This document shows, piece by piece, positions 10,593 to 18,764 of a DNA stretch of 64,000 bases. Under the pieces are notes generated by a model, which had not been told where the DNA came from, did no database searches, and was given only the letters and a program-made list of their open reading frames with translations. A program made the position numbers and the translations under genes. How positions within the stretch are numbered: position 1 is the first letter of the stretch; every line of letters starts with the position of its first letter. Source of the stretch: Baekduia alba (GTDB taxonomy: Bacteria; Actinomycetota; Thermoleophilia; Solirubrobacterales; Solirubrobacteraceae); NCBI RefSeq assembly GCF_028416635.1, contig NZ_CP114013.1, forward strand, positions 310,001 to 374,000, given 5' to 3'.

Positions 10593-11252
10593 CTAGTTGA
10601 GGACGACGCCGCCGCGGTCGCGAACCGCCTGGGCGGCGGGCGGAAGCTCCGGGAAGAACGGCGTCCAGCGCAGGTCGAGCTTCTCCAGCGACGGCGGCAG
10701 CTTCGGCAGCGCGCGCAGCGGGTTGGCGCGGAGGTCGAGGGTGCGCAGGCGCGGGAGCGCCGCGAGCGTGTCGGGCAGCGTGGTCAGCGCGTTGTCGCGG
10801 AGGTCGAGCACGCGCAGCGCGGGCAGCGCGCCGATCGCCTGCGGGAGGGACGTCAGCCCGTTGCCGCGGACGTGGAGCTCGCGCAGCGCGGCGAGGTCGC
10901 CGATCGCCGGCGGGAGCGAGGTAAGGGCATTGCCTTGCACGCGCAGCTCGACCAGCGACGACAGCTCGCCGATCCAGTCGGGGAGCGCGGCGATGGCGTT
11001 GTCGTCGATGCCCAGGTACTCCAGCGCGCGCAGCGGGCGCACGCCCTCCGGCACGGCGGTCAGGGCGTTGTCGCCGAGGTAGAGGATCCGCAGGGCGCGG
11101 AGGTCTCCGATCGCGGAGGGCACGGCGGTCAGCGCGTTGTGCGCCGCGTCGAGCGTCGTCAGCGCGGCGAGGCGGCCGACCTCGGGCGACAGCTCGGCCA
11201 GCTCCATGTCGGCGACGACCAGGCGTAGGAGATCCGCGGTGCGCTCCCACAC
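10593..11252 (-). CDS. Leucine-rich repeat protein
   Basis: 219 aa from the GTG used here. Seven or more 23-residue repeats of the bacterial type L-xx-L-x-L-xx-N-x-L-xx-LP-xx-I are plain: LRILYLGDNALTAVPEGV, LVELRVQGNALTSLPPAI, LRELHVRGNGLTSLPQAI and LRVLDLRDNALTTLPDTL. It is a curved protein-binding scaffold. There is no signal peptide or catalytic domain, so it is presumably a cytoplasmic adaptor. The start is uncertain: repeat-like sequence (GLDLRGERAIP) continues upstream of the GTG, and the only earlier in-frame start, an ATG at 11390, lies inside the cupredoxin gene. An ATG at 11207 is also possible. Confidence 0.8.
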   Translation of the reverse strand: MWERTADLLRLVVADMELAELSPEVGRLAALTTLDAAHNALTAVPSAIGDLRALRILYLGDNALTAVPEGVRPLRALEYLGIDDNAIAALPDWIGELSSLVELRVQGNALTSLPPAIGDLAALRELHVRGNGLTSLPQAIGALPALRVLDLRDNALTTLPDTLAALPRLRTLDLRANPLRALPKLPPSLEKLDLRWTPFFPELPPAAQAVRDRGGVVLN

Positions 11253-11298
11253 CGCGGCCGGGATCGCCCGCTCGCCGCGCAGGTCCAGCCCGCGCCGG

Positions 11299-11658
11299 TC
11301 ACTTCGCGACCACGTCGATCGTCCCGTCCATGCCCGGGTGCAGCGTGCACTCGTACTTGATCGTCCCCGCCGTGGTCGGCGTGAACGCATACGTGCCGTC
11401 CTTGCCGAAGGTCTTGGACGCGAAGTCCGCGCCGCTGTCGGCCTTGACGTCGTGCGGGACGCTCTCGTCGTTCTTCCACGTGATCTTCTGGCCGACCGGG
11501 ACCTGCACGTGGTCGGGCTTGAAGTGCAGCGCCTTCATCCCGATGACGTCGCCGGCGCCGAGCGCCTGTGCGCTGCCGCCACGGTCGGAGTCGCCGCAGC
11601 CGGCGGCGAGCGCGGCGAGCGACGAGCACAGGGCGAGGAGCGGGAGGAGGCGGCGCAT
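11299..11658 (-). CDS. Cupredoxin (plastocyanin/azurin-like) lipoprotein
   Basis: 119 aa. The signal peptide ends in a lipobox (LAALAAGC), so the mature protein is lipid-anchored on the outer face of the membrane. The remaining 100 residues are a type-1 copper fold: HFKPDHVQVPVGQKITWKND, the first His ligand in SVPHDV, and Cys, His and Met ligands in YECTLHPGM with the typical C-x2-H-x2-M spacing. It is probably a single-electron carrier or copper-binding protein. TAGGGT, 10 nt before the ATG, is a likely -10 hexamer. Confidence 0.92.
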   Translation of the reverse strand: MRRLLPLLALCSSLAALAAGCGDSDRGGSAQALGAGDVIGMKALHFKPDHVQVPVGQKITWKNDESVPHDVKADSGADFASKTFGKDGTYAFTPTTAGTIKYECTLHPGMDGTIDVVAK

Positions 11659-11671
11659 GGCCCCCAGGACC

Positions 11672-12340
11672 CTACGAGACCTCGATCAGCACCGGCGCAT
11701 GGTCGGAGAGCGGCGCATGGTCCAGCGCCACGGGCGCGCGCGCCACCGCCAGCCCGCCGCGCGTGAAGAAGCGGTCGATCCGGTGGCCGCCGACGTCGTC
11801 GAACCCCGGCACCTCCGGGTCCGGCACGTTGGCGTCGCCGCCCAGCAGCGCCGGCGCGTCGCCGGCCCAGCCCGCGAGCGTCGCGCCGCTGCGCGCCATG
11901 TCGGCGCGCGCCTTGTCCTTCGGGTTGGCGGTCGCGTGGACGTTGCCGACCCACACCCCGGACCCGTCGAGGCGCACCGCGTGCAGCCAGCGCCGCTCCG
12001 GCCACGTCCGCAGCCGCTCGCTCGCGTGCGCGCCGATCGCGGCGAACCCGCGCCGCACCAGGATCGCGTTCGCGCCGCCGCCGTTGGCCTTGACGAGGTC
12101 CGGCCGGCGCTCGGCGACCCAGCGCCGCGCCGCCAGGCCGAAGTTGCGCGAGGTCAGCACGGCCCGCGCGTCGGCCTCGGTCGCGCGCGCCAGCGGCCCC
12201 GGCCACCAGGGCGGGACCTCCTGCAGCAGGGCGACGTCCCAGTCGACTCCGGCGATCTTGTCCGTGAACTCGGCCAGCAGCGCGTGCCGCGCCTCGGGCA
12301 CGGAGCGGCCGTGGAAGAGGTTCCAGCTCAGGACGCGCAT
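11672..12340 (-). CDS. Endonuclease/exonuclease/phosphatase (EEP) family protein
   Basis: 222 aa with the metal and catalytic residues of the DNase I/EEP fold in order: SWNLFHGR (Asn), LLQEVPPW (Glu), VGNVHATAN (His-x-Asn position), LLGGDANVPDPE (Asp-Asn), HRIDRFF (Asp), and LSDHAPVLIEV (Asp-His). The family hydrolyses phosphodiester or phosphomonoester bonds in nucleic acids, phosphoinositides or sugar phosphates. No signal peptide. Substrate unknown; an inositol-lipid cluster lies 31 kb away, but no link is implied. Confidence 0.88.
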   Translation of the reverse strand: MRVLSWNLFHGRSVPEARHALLAEFTDKIAGVDWDVALLQEVPPWWPGPLARATEADARAVLTSRNFGLAARRWVAERRPDLVKANGGGANAILVRRGFAAIGAHASERLRTWPERRWLHAVRLDGSGVWVGNVHATANPKDKARADMARSGATLAGWAGDAPALLGGDANVPDPEVPGFDDVGGHRIDRFFTRGGLAVARAPVALDHAPLSDHAPVLIEVS

Positions 12341-12410
12341 CGCGTCCTATGATGCCCGGCCTTCATGGGCGCCCGCGGGGGGTGAGGTGGTCGTCTGCGT
12401 CGCTGGGCCT

Positions 12411-13292
12411 ATGATGGCCCGCTTCCACATGCGCCACTTCCTCACCGGCACCGAGCTGAACTCCGACGACCTGCACGCGGTCCTGGATCGCGCCGCGGCG
12501 CTCAAGCTGGCGCCGCGCTCGAGCGACGTCCTCGACGGGCGGACCGTCGCGCTGATCTTCCAGAAGCCGTCGACCCGCACGCGGGTGAGCTTCGAGGCCG
12601 GCGTCGTCGAGATGGGCGGCCACCCGATGGTCCTGCGCGCCGGCGACATGCAGCTCGGCCGCGGCGAGTCGCTGCGCGACACCGCGCGGGTGCTCGGCCG
12701 CCACGTCGCGGCGGTCGGCGTCCGGACGCACGCCGACAGCGAGCTGGAGGGGCTGGCCGCCGAGGACCAGCTCCCGGTCTTCAACATGCTCACCCAGAAC
12801 GCGCACCCGTGCCAGGTGCTCGCGGACCTCTTGACGCTGCGCGAGGCGTTCGGCGCGCTGGAGGGCCTCAAGCTGGTGTACGTGGGCGACGGCAACAACA
12901 TGGCCCGCTCGCTGCACGACATGGGCCGGATCGCGGGGGTCGAGGTCGTCCTCAGCACGCCGCCGGAGTTCACGCTGGACGGGGTCGAGAACGTCGCCGA
13001 CCCGCACACGGCCGTCGCCGGCGCCAACGCGATCTACACCGACGTGTGGGTCTCGATGGGCGAGGAGGACACCGCCGACGCACGCCGCGCCGCCCTCGGC
13101 CCGTACCGGATCGACGACGCGCTGCTCGACGCCGCGGCGCCGGGGGCGATCGCCCTGCACTGCCTGCCCGCGCATCCGGGCGAGGAGATCACCGAGTCGG
13201 TGCTCTACGGCCACCGCCAGCACATCTGGGACCAGGCGGAGAACCGGCGCCACGCCCAGAAGGCGATGTTGGAGTGGTTGCTCGCCGGCTGA
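12411..13292 (+). CDS. argF: Ornithine carbamoyltransferase
   Basis: Makes citrulline from ornithine and carbamoyl phosphate. 293 aa from the ATG at 12411; ATGs at 12414 and 12429 are also possible, and MRHFLTGTEL (12429) is the usual family N-terminus. The carbamoyl-phosphate site FQKPSTRTRVSFE, the HPCQVLADL motif, an ornithine-loop-type segment VSMGEE and HCLPAHPGEEI with the catalytic cysteine are all intact. It stands alone here rather than with the rest of the arg genes. A long inverted repeat 18 bp downstream probably terminates it. Confidence 0.96.
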   Translation: MMARFHMRHFLTGTELNSDDLHAVLDRAAALKLAPRSSDVLDGRTVALIFQKPSTRTRVSFEAGVVEMGGHPMVLRAGDMQLGRGESLRDTARVLGRHVAAVGVRTHADSELEGLAAEDQLPVFNMLTQNAHPCQVLADLLTLREAFGALEGLKLVYVGDGNNMARSLHDMGRIAGVEVVLSTPPEFTLDGVENVADPHTAVAGANAIYTDVWVSMGEEDTADARRAALGPYRIDDALLDAAAPGAIALHCLPAHPGEEITESVLYGHRQHIWDQAENRRHAQKAMLEWLLAG

Positions 13293-13309
13293 GGTCGGCC
13301 GGGTACGGA

Positions 13310-13360
13310 GCGGGCCGCCGCCGGATGGGTCGGTGTGTGGGTTCCGGCGCCGGCCCGCTG
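13310..13360 (+). terminator. Long GC-rich hairpin after argF
   Basis: AGCGGGCCGCCGCCGG at 13310-13325 pairs with CCGGCGCCGGCCCGCT at 13345-13360, a 16-bp stem with one mismatch and a 19-nt loop. No U-tract follows. Its place directly after argF suggests transcription termination. Confidence 0.6.
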
Positions 13361-13466
13361 GTCCCGTAGCTGGACCCGTGGGGATGTCGCATCCACTGCA
13401 ACGTGGTGCATCGCCCGAACTTGCGCGAACCCGGCGGGGTGAGCGGGTAGGGTCGGCGCGAGGACC

Positions 13467-13943
13467 ATGCCGCCGCCCAAGAAGAAGCCCCGGGCCGCCT
13501 CGCCGCCGCCCGCCGACGAGCTCAGCGCGAACCTCAACGCCGTGCGCGAGCGGCTGGTCTCCTCGGTCATGCTGACGACCGAGCGGCTGCAGGACGCGGT
13601 CGACGACGCGGTCCGCCGCGGCCGGATGACGCGCAAGGACGCCGAGGAGCTGCTGTCGACGCTCGTCGCCGCGGGCCGTGCCCAGACCGAGGCGCTCGTC
13701 GCCGACCTCGAGCAGCTGCTCGGGCGCGGCGACGCGGTGCTGCGGACCGTCGACCGAGCGCGGCGGCGCGTCGGCGCCGGCCCCTCGTTCCCGATCGTCG
13801 ACTACGACGAGCTCACCGCCGCGCAGGTCGCCAAGCGCCTCGGCGCGCTGACGCCGGCGCAGCTGCGCAAGGTCCGCGACTACGAGCGCCGCAACGGCCA
13901 GCGCAAGTCGGTGCTCGCCGCCGTCGAGCGCAAGCTGGGATGA
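13467..13943 (+). CDS. Phasin-like / coiled-coil protein with a C-terminal helical domain
   Basis: 158 aa. A basic proline-rich start (MPPPKKKPRAASPPP) precedes long amphipathic helices (about 20-105) of the PHA-granule/phasin type, then a helix-turn-helix-like tail, YDELTAAQVAKRLGALTPAQ, ending in a lysine/arginine helix. Similar actinobacterial proteins are annotated as phasins or granule-associated, but the tail could bind DNA. Its stop overlaps the start of the decayed tsaA. TAGGGT lies 13 nt before the ATG. Confidence 0.65.
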   Translation: MPPPKKKPRAASPPPADELSANLNAVRERLVSSVMLTTERLQDAVDDAVRRGRMTRKDAEELLSTLVAAGRAQTEALVADLEQLLGRGDAVLRTVDRARRRVGAGPSFPIVDYDELTAAQVAKRLGALTPAQLRKVRDYERRNGQRKSVLAAVERKLG

Positions 13944-14193
13944 GCGGGTCCTACGCGGTCGTCCCGATCGGGCGCGTCGTCGGCGGGCGTGCGGCGGTGC
14001 GCGACGACTGGGCCGCGGAGCGCGCGACGATCGCGCTCGACGCGGCGCGGTTCGACGCCGACGCGCTCTCGGCGTCGACGGCCTGCAGGTGGCCGTCGCG
14101 GGGCTCGATGCCGTGGACGGGACGCCCGTCCTCGACATCAAGCCCTACATGAGCGAGTTCGCGCCGCAGGAGCCGACGCATCAGCCCGCCTGA
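13940..14193 (+). pseudogene. Remnant of a TsaA/TrmO-family gene (internal deletion plus frameshift)
   Basis: The first ~40 codons read SYAVVPIGRVVGGRAAVRDD and on to ARFDADAL, the N-terminus of the short actinobacterial TsaA/YaeB (TrmO-like tRNA methyltransferase) family. At about 14070 the frame is lost. In another frame the family C-terminus follows at once: GVDGLQVAVAGLDAVDG, then PVLDIKPYMSEFAP, ending at TGA 14191-14193. The central SAM-binding part, which should hold F-S-H and the R-P-N-R-I-G motif, is missing. The original start still overlaps the upstream phasin stop, so this was once a coupled operon gene. It should be non-functional. Confidence 0.8.
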
Positions 14194-14206
14194 GCGGGCG
14201 AGCTGA
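14181..14206. terminator. Bidirectional hairpin between convergent genes
   Basis: TCAGC-CCGC pairs with GCGG and, after a short bulge, GCTGA. It lies between the tsaA remnant (plus strand) and the end of the secreted-protein gene (minus strand), and could serve both. Confidence 0.4.
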
Positions 14207-14226
14207 TGGCCGGCTGCTGGTAGCGG

Positions 14227-15987
14227 CTACTTCCTCTTCGCCTTCTTCTTGTGCTTGGCCTTGGGCTTCTTCTTGGCCTTCGGCTTGGCGATCGTGACCT
14301 TCTTGGTGGCCTTGGTCGTGGCGACGTTCCCGGCGGCGTCGGTCGCCGTGACCGTGACGGTCGCCACCGCGGTGGCGCCGGGGTACTTCTTGGTCACCGA
14401 GGCCGGGATCAGGATGTTCACCGGGAGCGCCTGACCGGGCTGGACCAGCGTCGAGGTCGGCGCCAGCTTGACGACGATCGGCTTCGGCTTCTTCTTGGCC
14501 TTGGGCTTCTTCTTCTTGGCCTTCGGCTTGTGCTTGGCCTTGGCGGCGCTGGCGGTCGACTTCTTGGCCTTCTTCTTCGCGACGGCCTTCTTGACCGGCG
14601 GGGTGATCGCCAGCGTCGAGGTCGTGGCGACCGTGGCCGGCGAGTCGCAGTTGACCGTGATCACCAGCGGCTTGCCCTGGCCGCCCGCGCCGACCGGCCG
14701 GTCGCCGGTGACCTGGACCTTGCAGGTCGGCGGCGTCTTGTCGACGAACGTCGCCACCGCCGAGCCCTGCGGCTCGTTGGCCTCGCGCGTCCCGTTGCCG
14801 TTGAGGTCGACGAACGACACGACCGTGTCCTGGCCGGCGTTGGCGCCGGGGTCGGTGACCGTGGCGGTGCCGTCGGCGGCGAGCGCCGCGCTCTGCGTGC
14901 CGGGGTTGACGCCGCTGATCGTCGAGATCAGCTTCTTGCCCGTGAACGGGTTGCCGGCGGTGTCCTTGGCGGTGACCCGGAACGCGATCGGGACGCCCTG
15001 CGGCGCGCCCGCGTTGGTCTGGTCGAACTGCAGCGCGGCCGGCAGCGCCGTGCGCACCATCAGCGCGAACGACGCGACGCCGCCCGCGGCGAGCGTCCGG
15101 GTCGGCTCGAGGTACTGGTCCCACTCGACCGCGCCGGCGTTGTCGACCGGGTCGCCGACGACGGTGTCGTCGTAGCTCGGCGTCGCCGCGTCGCCCGCGT
15201 CCCGCAGCCGCGTCCACACGTCGTTGCCGGCGCCGGAGTCGTCCTCGTAGGCGAGCGCCTGGTAGTGCGACCACGGCAGCAGCGACGGGTCCGGGATCTC
15301 GACGAAGCCGCCGGAGCGGCCGGTGTCGGCGTTCGTGCCGCCGATGAACCGCGGCGGCCCCGGCGTGAAGATGCCGGTGCCGACGTCGCTGCCCTCGAAG
15401 AAGAAGTCGGCCGCGGCGAGCGCCTTGAAGCGCAGCGGGCTGGCGGTGGCGTTCTTGACGTCCCAGCGGATCGTGAACGTCTGGGCGCCGCTGACGTAGG
15501 TCGTCGTCTGGGTGACGGTCGCGACGTCGGTGTCGGCGTTGGACGGGTTGCCGTCCTGGTCGGCGCGGGCGCTGTAGGACGTCACCTGCGTGAACGGGTT
15601 GGCCGCGCTGCCGTCGCCGGTCGCGGGCGCCTGGGCCGGCGTCGCCGGCCAGTACTCGTCGATCAGGTGCGGACCCGCGTCGCCGTAGAAGCCGAAGACC
15701 TTGCCGCTGATCGGCGCCGGCTGCGCCGGCGCCTGGGCGGTCGGCGGGAAGGCGAGGAAGAACCCGGCGTCGCCGAGCTGGCTCGACGAGCGGTAGAAGA
15801 TGTTGGCGGTGTCGGTGTCGCGCTTGGCCTGGAGCTGGCCCTGCGAGCCGACCGCGACGGTCAGCGGCGTGCCGCCGAACGTGACGACGGTGGGGTCGGG
15901 AGGGCTTGCCGCGGACGCGCCGGCGGGCAACGCCACGAGGACCGCGAGCGCCGCAAGCTTTGCGGCGCCGCGCATCGAATTGCGCAA
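14227..15987 (-). CDS. Secreted protein with lysine-rich C-terminal tail
   Basis: 586 aa with a clear signal peptide (LAALAVLVALPAGASA). The body (about 30-420) is beta-rich; it contains FTIRWDVKNAT and an Ig/Big-like part ending before KTPPTCKVQVTG. A lysine/alanine/proline linker follows (KKAVAKKKAKKSTASAAKAK), then one more Ig-like domain, and the end is almost pure K/P/A (about residues 565-586). The basic tail resembles polycation anchors binding acidic envelope polymers; that role is inference. The TTG start is preferred: AAAGG lies 9 nt before it, the same spacing as at the ino1 TTG, whereas the ATG at 15975 is 21 nt away. Confidence 0.75.
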   Translation of the reverse strand: MRNSMRGAAKLAALAVLVALPAGASAASPPDPTVVTFGGTPLTVAVGSQGQLQAKRDTDTANIFYRSSSQLGDAGFFLAFPPTAQAPAQPAPISGKVFGFYGDAGPHLIDEYWPATPAQAPATGDGSAANPFTQVTSYSARADQDGNPSNADTDVATVTQTTTYVSGAQTFTIRWDVKNATASPLRFKALAAADFFFEGSDVGTGIFTPGPPRFIGGTNADTGRSGGFVEIPDPSLLPWSHYQALAYEDDSGAGNDVWTRLRDAGDAATPSYDDTVVGDPVDNAGAVEWDQYLEPTRTLAAGGVASFALMVRTALPAALQFDQTNAGAPQGVPIAFRVTAKDTAGNPFTGKKLISTISGVNPGTQSAALAADGTATVTDPGANAGQDTVVSFVDLNGNGTREANEPQGSAVATFVDKTPPTCKVQVTGDRPVGAGGQGKPLVITVNCDSPATVATTSTLAITPPVKKAVAKKKAKKSTASAAKAKHKPKAKKKKPKAKKKPKPIVVKLAPTSTLVQPGQALPVNILIPASVTKKYPGATAVATVTVTATDAAGNVATTKATKKVTIAKPKAKKKPKAKHKKKAKRK

Positions 15988-16027
15988 GGTTGTGGACCTT
16001 TCAGTTGCGGGAGAGGGCGGCGGAAGT

Positions 16028-17290
16028 CTAATCGGCCGGCGTCTGGGTGATCAGCGATCGGACGAGCGCCGGCGCGTCAGCTTGCAGCGCGCGCGCACGG
16101 GCCAGGGCCCGCAGGTAGTCGGCCGAGGTCAGCAGCGGATCGGCGACGACGAGCCACGGCGCGGACGGCCAGGTCAGGCCGGTGGCCTGCGCGAGGCGGC
16201 GCGCGTAGCGCTCGCGCAGCGCGGGGTGGGGGCCGGCGTCGAGGAGGTCGAGGTCGTGCAGCAGGGACGCCGCGAGGTGCCGCGTGCGCAGGCGGGCCAA
16301 TGCGGCGCGGTGTTCCTGTAGGCGTTGGTCGTCGATGCCGTCGGTCGCCCGCGCCTCGAGCGCGAAGGCGAGCGCCTCGGCCTCGGCGCGGTCGGTCAGG
16401 TGGCGGTCCTCGAACGGCGCGCCAGGGTCGCGGTGGGCGAGGTGGAGCGCGTGGCCGGCCTCGTGGAAGAGCGCCTCGAGGTCGGCGAGCCCGCCGCGGG
16501 GCGCGACGACCAGGTGGACGTCGTCGGGGACGGAGATGGCGGCGCAGAACGCGCGCGGCGACTTGCCGGCGCGCGGGGCCGCGTCGACGGTGACGCCGGT
16601 CGCGGCGAGGTCGATGCCCAGCGCGCCGAGCCGCTCGTGCAGGTGCCCGACCGGATCGGTCGGGAGCAGCGGGTCCGCCCACGCGGCGCGGTGCACGCGC
16701 GGGAGGTCGAAGCGCGCGGTGGCCGGCCCGCCCGCGTCGCCGCCGCCGTCCAGCATCGGCGGCGCGGTCGCGCGCAGCAGCGCCTCGGCCTCGGCGGCCA
16801 GCGCGCCCGGGTCCCGTCCGTGGATCGTGGCCAGCAGCGAGCGCGGCGACGCCCAGCCCAGTGCGCGGGTCTCGGCCCGCACGCGCTCGAGGCCCTCGGC
16901 GGCCAGCGGCGTCAGGCGCCGCGTCACGACGTCCAGCCGCTGCTCCTCGAGCGCGACGCGGCGGCTCAGGTCCGGCTCGGCGGCGAGCTGGCCGGTGAGG
17001 TCGGCGAGCCCTTCCTGGGCCTCGGCGCGGGCGCGCTCGGCGTCGGTCCGCGCGGTCGCCTGGCCGAGCCGGGCCTCGACGGCGAAGCGCAGGAGGCGGC
17101 GGCCGGCGTCGCTCGCGCCGGCCGCGGCGCGCAGCGCCTCGATCGTCGCGTCGTCGTACGCGAGCGCGTGGTGCGCGTAGAGCGAGTCCGGGTCCCAGGC
17201 GCCGTCGTGCCCCGCGAAGCGCCGGTGATGGGCGCGGTTGAGGTCGGTCGCGAACGCCTGCGCCCGCGCCCGGTAGACGTCGAGGTCCAT
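16028..17290 (-). CDS. M3-like zinc oligopeptidase
   Basis: 420 aa, shorter than PepF/oligoendopeptidase F (~600 aa). The zinc site LEALFHEAGHALHLAHRD gives HExxH, and the downstream glutamate is likely in DRAEAEALAFALE. The rest is helical, as in thimet-like peptidases. The absence of a signal peptide suggests cytoplasmic peptide turnover. TAGGAT on the minus strand (17300-17305) lies 9 nt before the ATG, so the transcript may be leaderless. It is divergent from the RlmD-like gene with only 21 bp between starts. Confidence 0.8.
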   Translation of the reverse strand: MDLDVYRARAQAFATDLNRAHHRRFAGHDGAWDPDSLYAHHALAYDDATIEALRAAAGASDAGRRLLRFAVEARLGQATARTDAERARAEAQEGLADLTGQLAAEPDLSRRVALEEQRLDVVTRRLTPLAAEGLERVRAETRALGWASPRSLLATIHGRDPGALAAEAEALLRATAPPMLDGGGDAGGPATARFDLPRVHRAAWADPLLPTDPVGHLHERLGALGIDLAATGVTVDAAPRAGKSPRAFCAAISVPDDVHLVVAPRGGLADLEALFHEAGHALHLAHRDPGAPFEDRHLTDRAEAEALAFALEARATDGIDDQRLQEHRAALARLRTRHLAASLLHDLDLLDAGPHPALRERYARRLAQATGLTWPSAPWLVVADPLLTSADYLRALARARALQADAPALVRSLITQTPAD

Positions 17291-17299
17291 GGCGGTGCC

Positions 17300-17305
17300 A
17301 TCCTA
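17300..17305 (-). promoter_or_regulatory. -10 hexamer of the M3-like peptidase gene
   Basis: TAGGAT on the minus strand, 9 nt before the ATG, with no Shine-Dalgarno. Confidence 0.4.
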
Positions 17306-17311
17306 AGACGC

Positions 17312-18724
17312 GTGACCTCCGACGTCCCCACCACCGACGGCGCCCCCGTGGCCGCCTCCGCCCGCCCGCCGCGCCCTCAGCGAGGCGACGAGCTCGAGCT
17401 CCACATCGAGTCGCTCGCGTTCGGCGGCGCGGGCGTCGCGCGCTGGGGCGACGCCGAGCACGGCTGGGTCGTCTTCGTGCGCGAGGCGCTGCCCGGCGAC
17501 ACCGTGCGCGCCGCCGTCACCAAGCGCAAGCGCCACTACGGCGAGGCGCGGCTGATCGAGGTCGTGACGCCGTCGCCCGACCGCGTCGAGCCCAAGGCCG
17601 ACCACCCGGGCGCGCCGTGGCAGGTGCTGCCCTACGAGAAGCAGCTGGAGATCAAGGCCCAGCAGGTCGAGGACGCGCTGCGCCGGCTCGGGCACCTCGA
17701 CGGCTTCGAGATGCTCCCGATCGTCGGCGCCGTCGAGCAGTGGCGCTACCGCAACAAGCTCGAGTTCTCGTTCGGGACCGATCGCGAGACTCGCGAGCTG
17801 ATCTGCGGCTTCCACGCGCCGGGCTCGTGGGAGGACATCGTGCACGTCGAGGACTGCCTGCTGCAGAGCGAGCGCGGCAACCAGGCGCGCCGCGACGTCC
17901 TGGCGTGGGCGCGCGAGCACGGCTACAGCGCCTATGACCGGCGCACGCAGATCGGCGCGCTGCGCAACCTCGTGATCCGCGAGGGCCGGCGCACCGGCGA
18001 GCTGCAGGTGCGGCTGGTCGTCAGCGACGGCGTCGAGGTCGAGGCGGGCTCGCTGCACGCCGCGGTCGCCGCCGACTCGCTGCTGGTCACCGAGATCGAG
18101 ACGGTCGGCGAGACGACCGCGGGCGGCACGACGTCGCTGGTCGCCGGCGAGCCGACGATCGCCGAGGAGGTCTCCGGCCTGCGGTTCCGGCTCAGCGGCC
18201 AGGCGTTCTTCCAGACCAACACCGAGATGGCCGAGAAGCTGTACGCGGCCGCGGCCGACGTCGCGGGCCTCCAGGGCTGGGAGCGCGTGTACGACCTGTT
18301 CTGCGGCATCGGCACGATCGGCCTGTCGCTCGCGTCGCGCTCCGGCGAGGTCTGGGGCCTGGAGATCGTCGAGGACGCGATCGCCGACGCGATCGGCAAC
18401 GCCAAGGCCAACGACATCTCCAACGCACGCTTCTTCGCCGGCGACGTCCGCCTCGCGCTGCGCGAGCTGGTCGAGAAGGCCGGCCGACCGGACGTCGTGG
18501 TCGTCGACCCGCCGCGCGCCGGCCTGTCGCAGAAGGTCGTGCGCCGCGTGCTCGAGGCCTCGCCCAAGCGCATCGTCTACGTCTCCTGCAACCCGACGAC
18601 CCTGGCGCCGAACGCGGCCCAGATGGTCGAGGCCGGCTACGTGCTGAAGACGGTCCAGCCGGTCGACATGTTCCCGCAGACCCCGCACATCGAGTGCGTG
18701 GCGCTGCTGGAACGCGGCGAGTAG
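17312..18724 (+). CDS. 23S rRNA/tRNA uracil-C5-methyltransferase, TrmA/RlmCD family
   Basis: 470 aa. A TRAM domain (about 25-85; ESLAFGGAGVARWGD, REALPGDTVRA) precedes the methyltransferase domain. AFFQTNTEMAEKLY, VYDLFCGIGTIGLSLA (SAM loop), VVVDPPRAGL and the nucleophile-cysteine motif YVSCNPTTLAPN are all present. It methylates uracil C5 in rRNA or tRNA. The four cysteines that hold a [4Fe-4S] cluster in E. coli RlmD are not there: the expected C-x5-C-G-G-C region reads KADHPGAPWQVLPYEKQ. GTG start. Confidence 0.9.
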   Translation: MTSDVPTTDGAPVAASARPPRPQRGDELELHIESLAFGGAGVARWGDAEHGWVVFVREALPGDTVRAAVTKRKRHYGEARLIEVVTPSPDRVEPKADHPGAPWQVLPYEKQLEIKAQQVEDALRRLGHLDGFEMLPIVGAVEQWRYRNKLEFSFGTDRETRELICGFHAPGSWEDIVHVEDCLLQSERGNQARRDVLAWAREHGYSAYDRRTQIGALRNLVIREGRRTGELQVRLVVSDGVEVEAGSLHAAVAADSLLVTEIETVGETTAGGTTSLVAGEPTIAEEVSGLRFRLSGQAFFQTNTEMAEKLYAAAADVAGLQGWERVYDLFCGIGTIGLSLASRSGEVWGLEIVEDAIADAIGNAKANDISNARFFAGDVRLALRELVEKAGRPDVVVVDPPRAGLSQKVVRRVLEASPKRIVYVSCNPTTLAPNAAQMVEAGYVLKTVQPVDMFPQTPHIECVALLERGE

Positions 18725-18743
18725 CGCCCCGAGCGCCGCCGCT

Positions 18744-18763
18744 CCTCCCCCGCAGGGGTGAGG
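18744..18763 (+). terminator. C/G-run hairpin after the RlmD-like gene
   Basis: CCTCCCCC pairs with GGGGTGAGG (one bulged T) around GCA, 20 bp after the stop codon. A closely similar hairpin follows the GH18-like gene at 29092-29112. Confidence 0.55.
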
Positions 18764-18764
18764 G

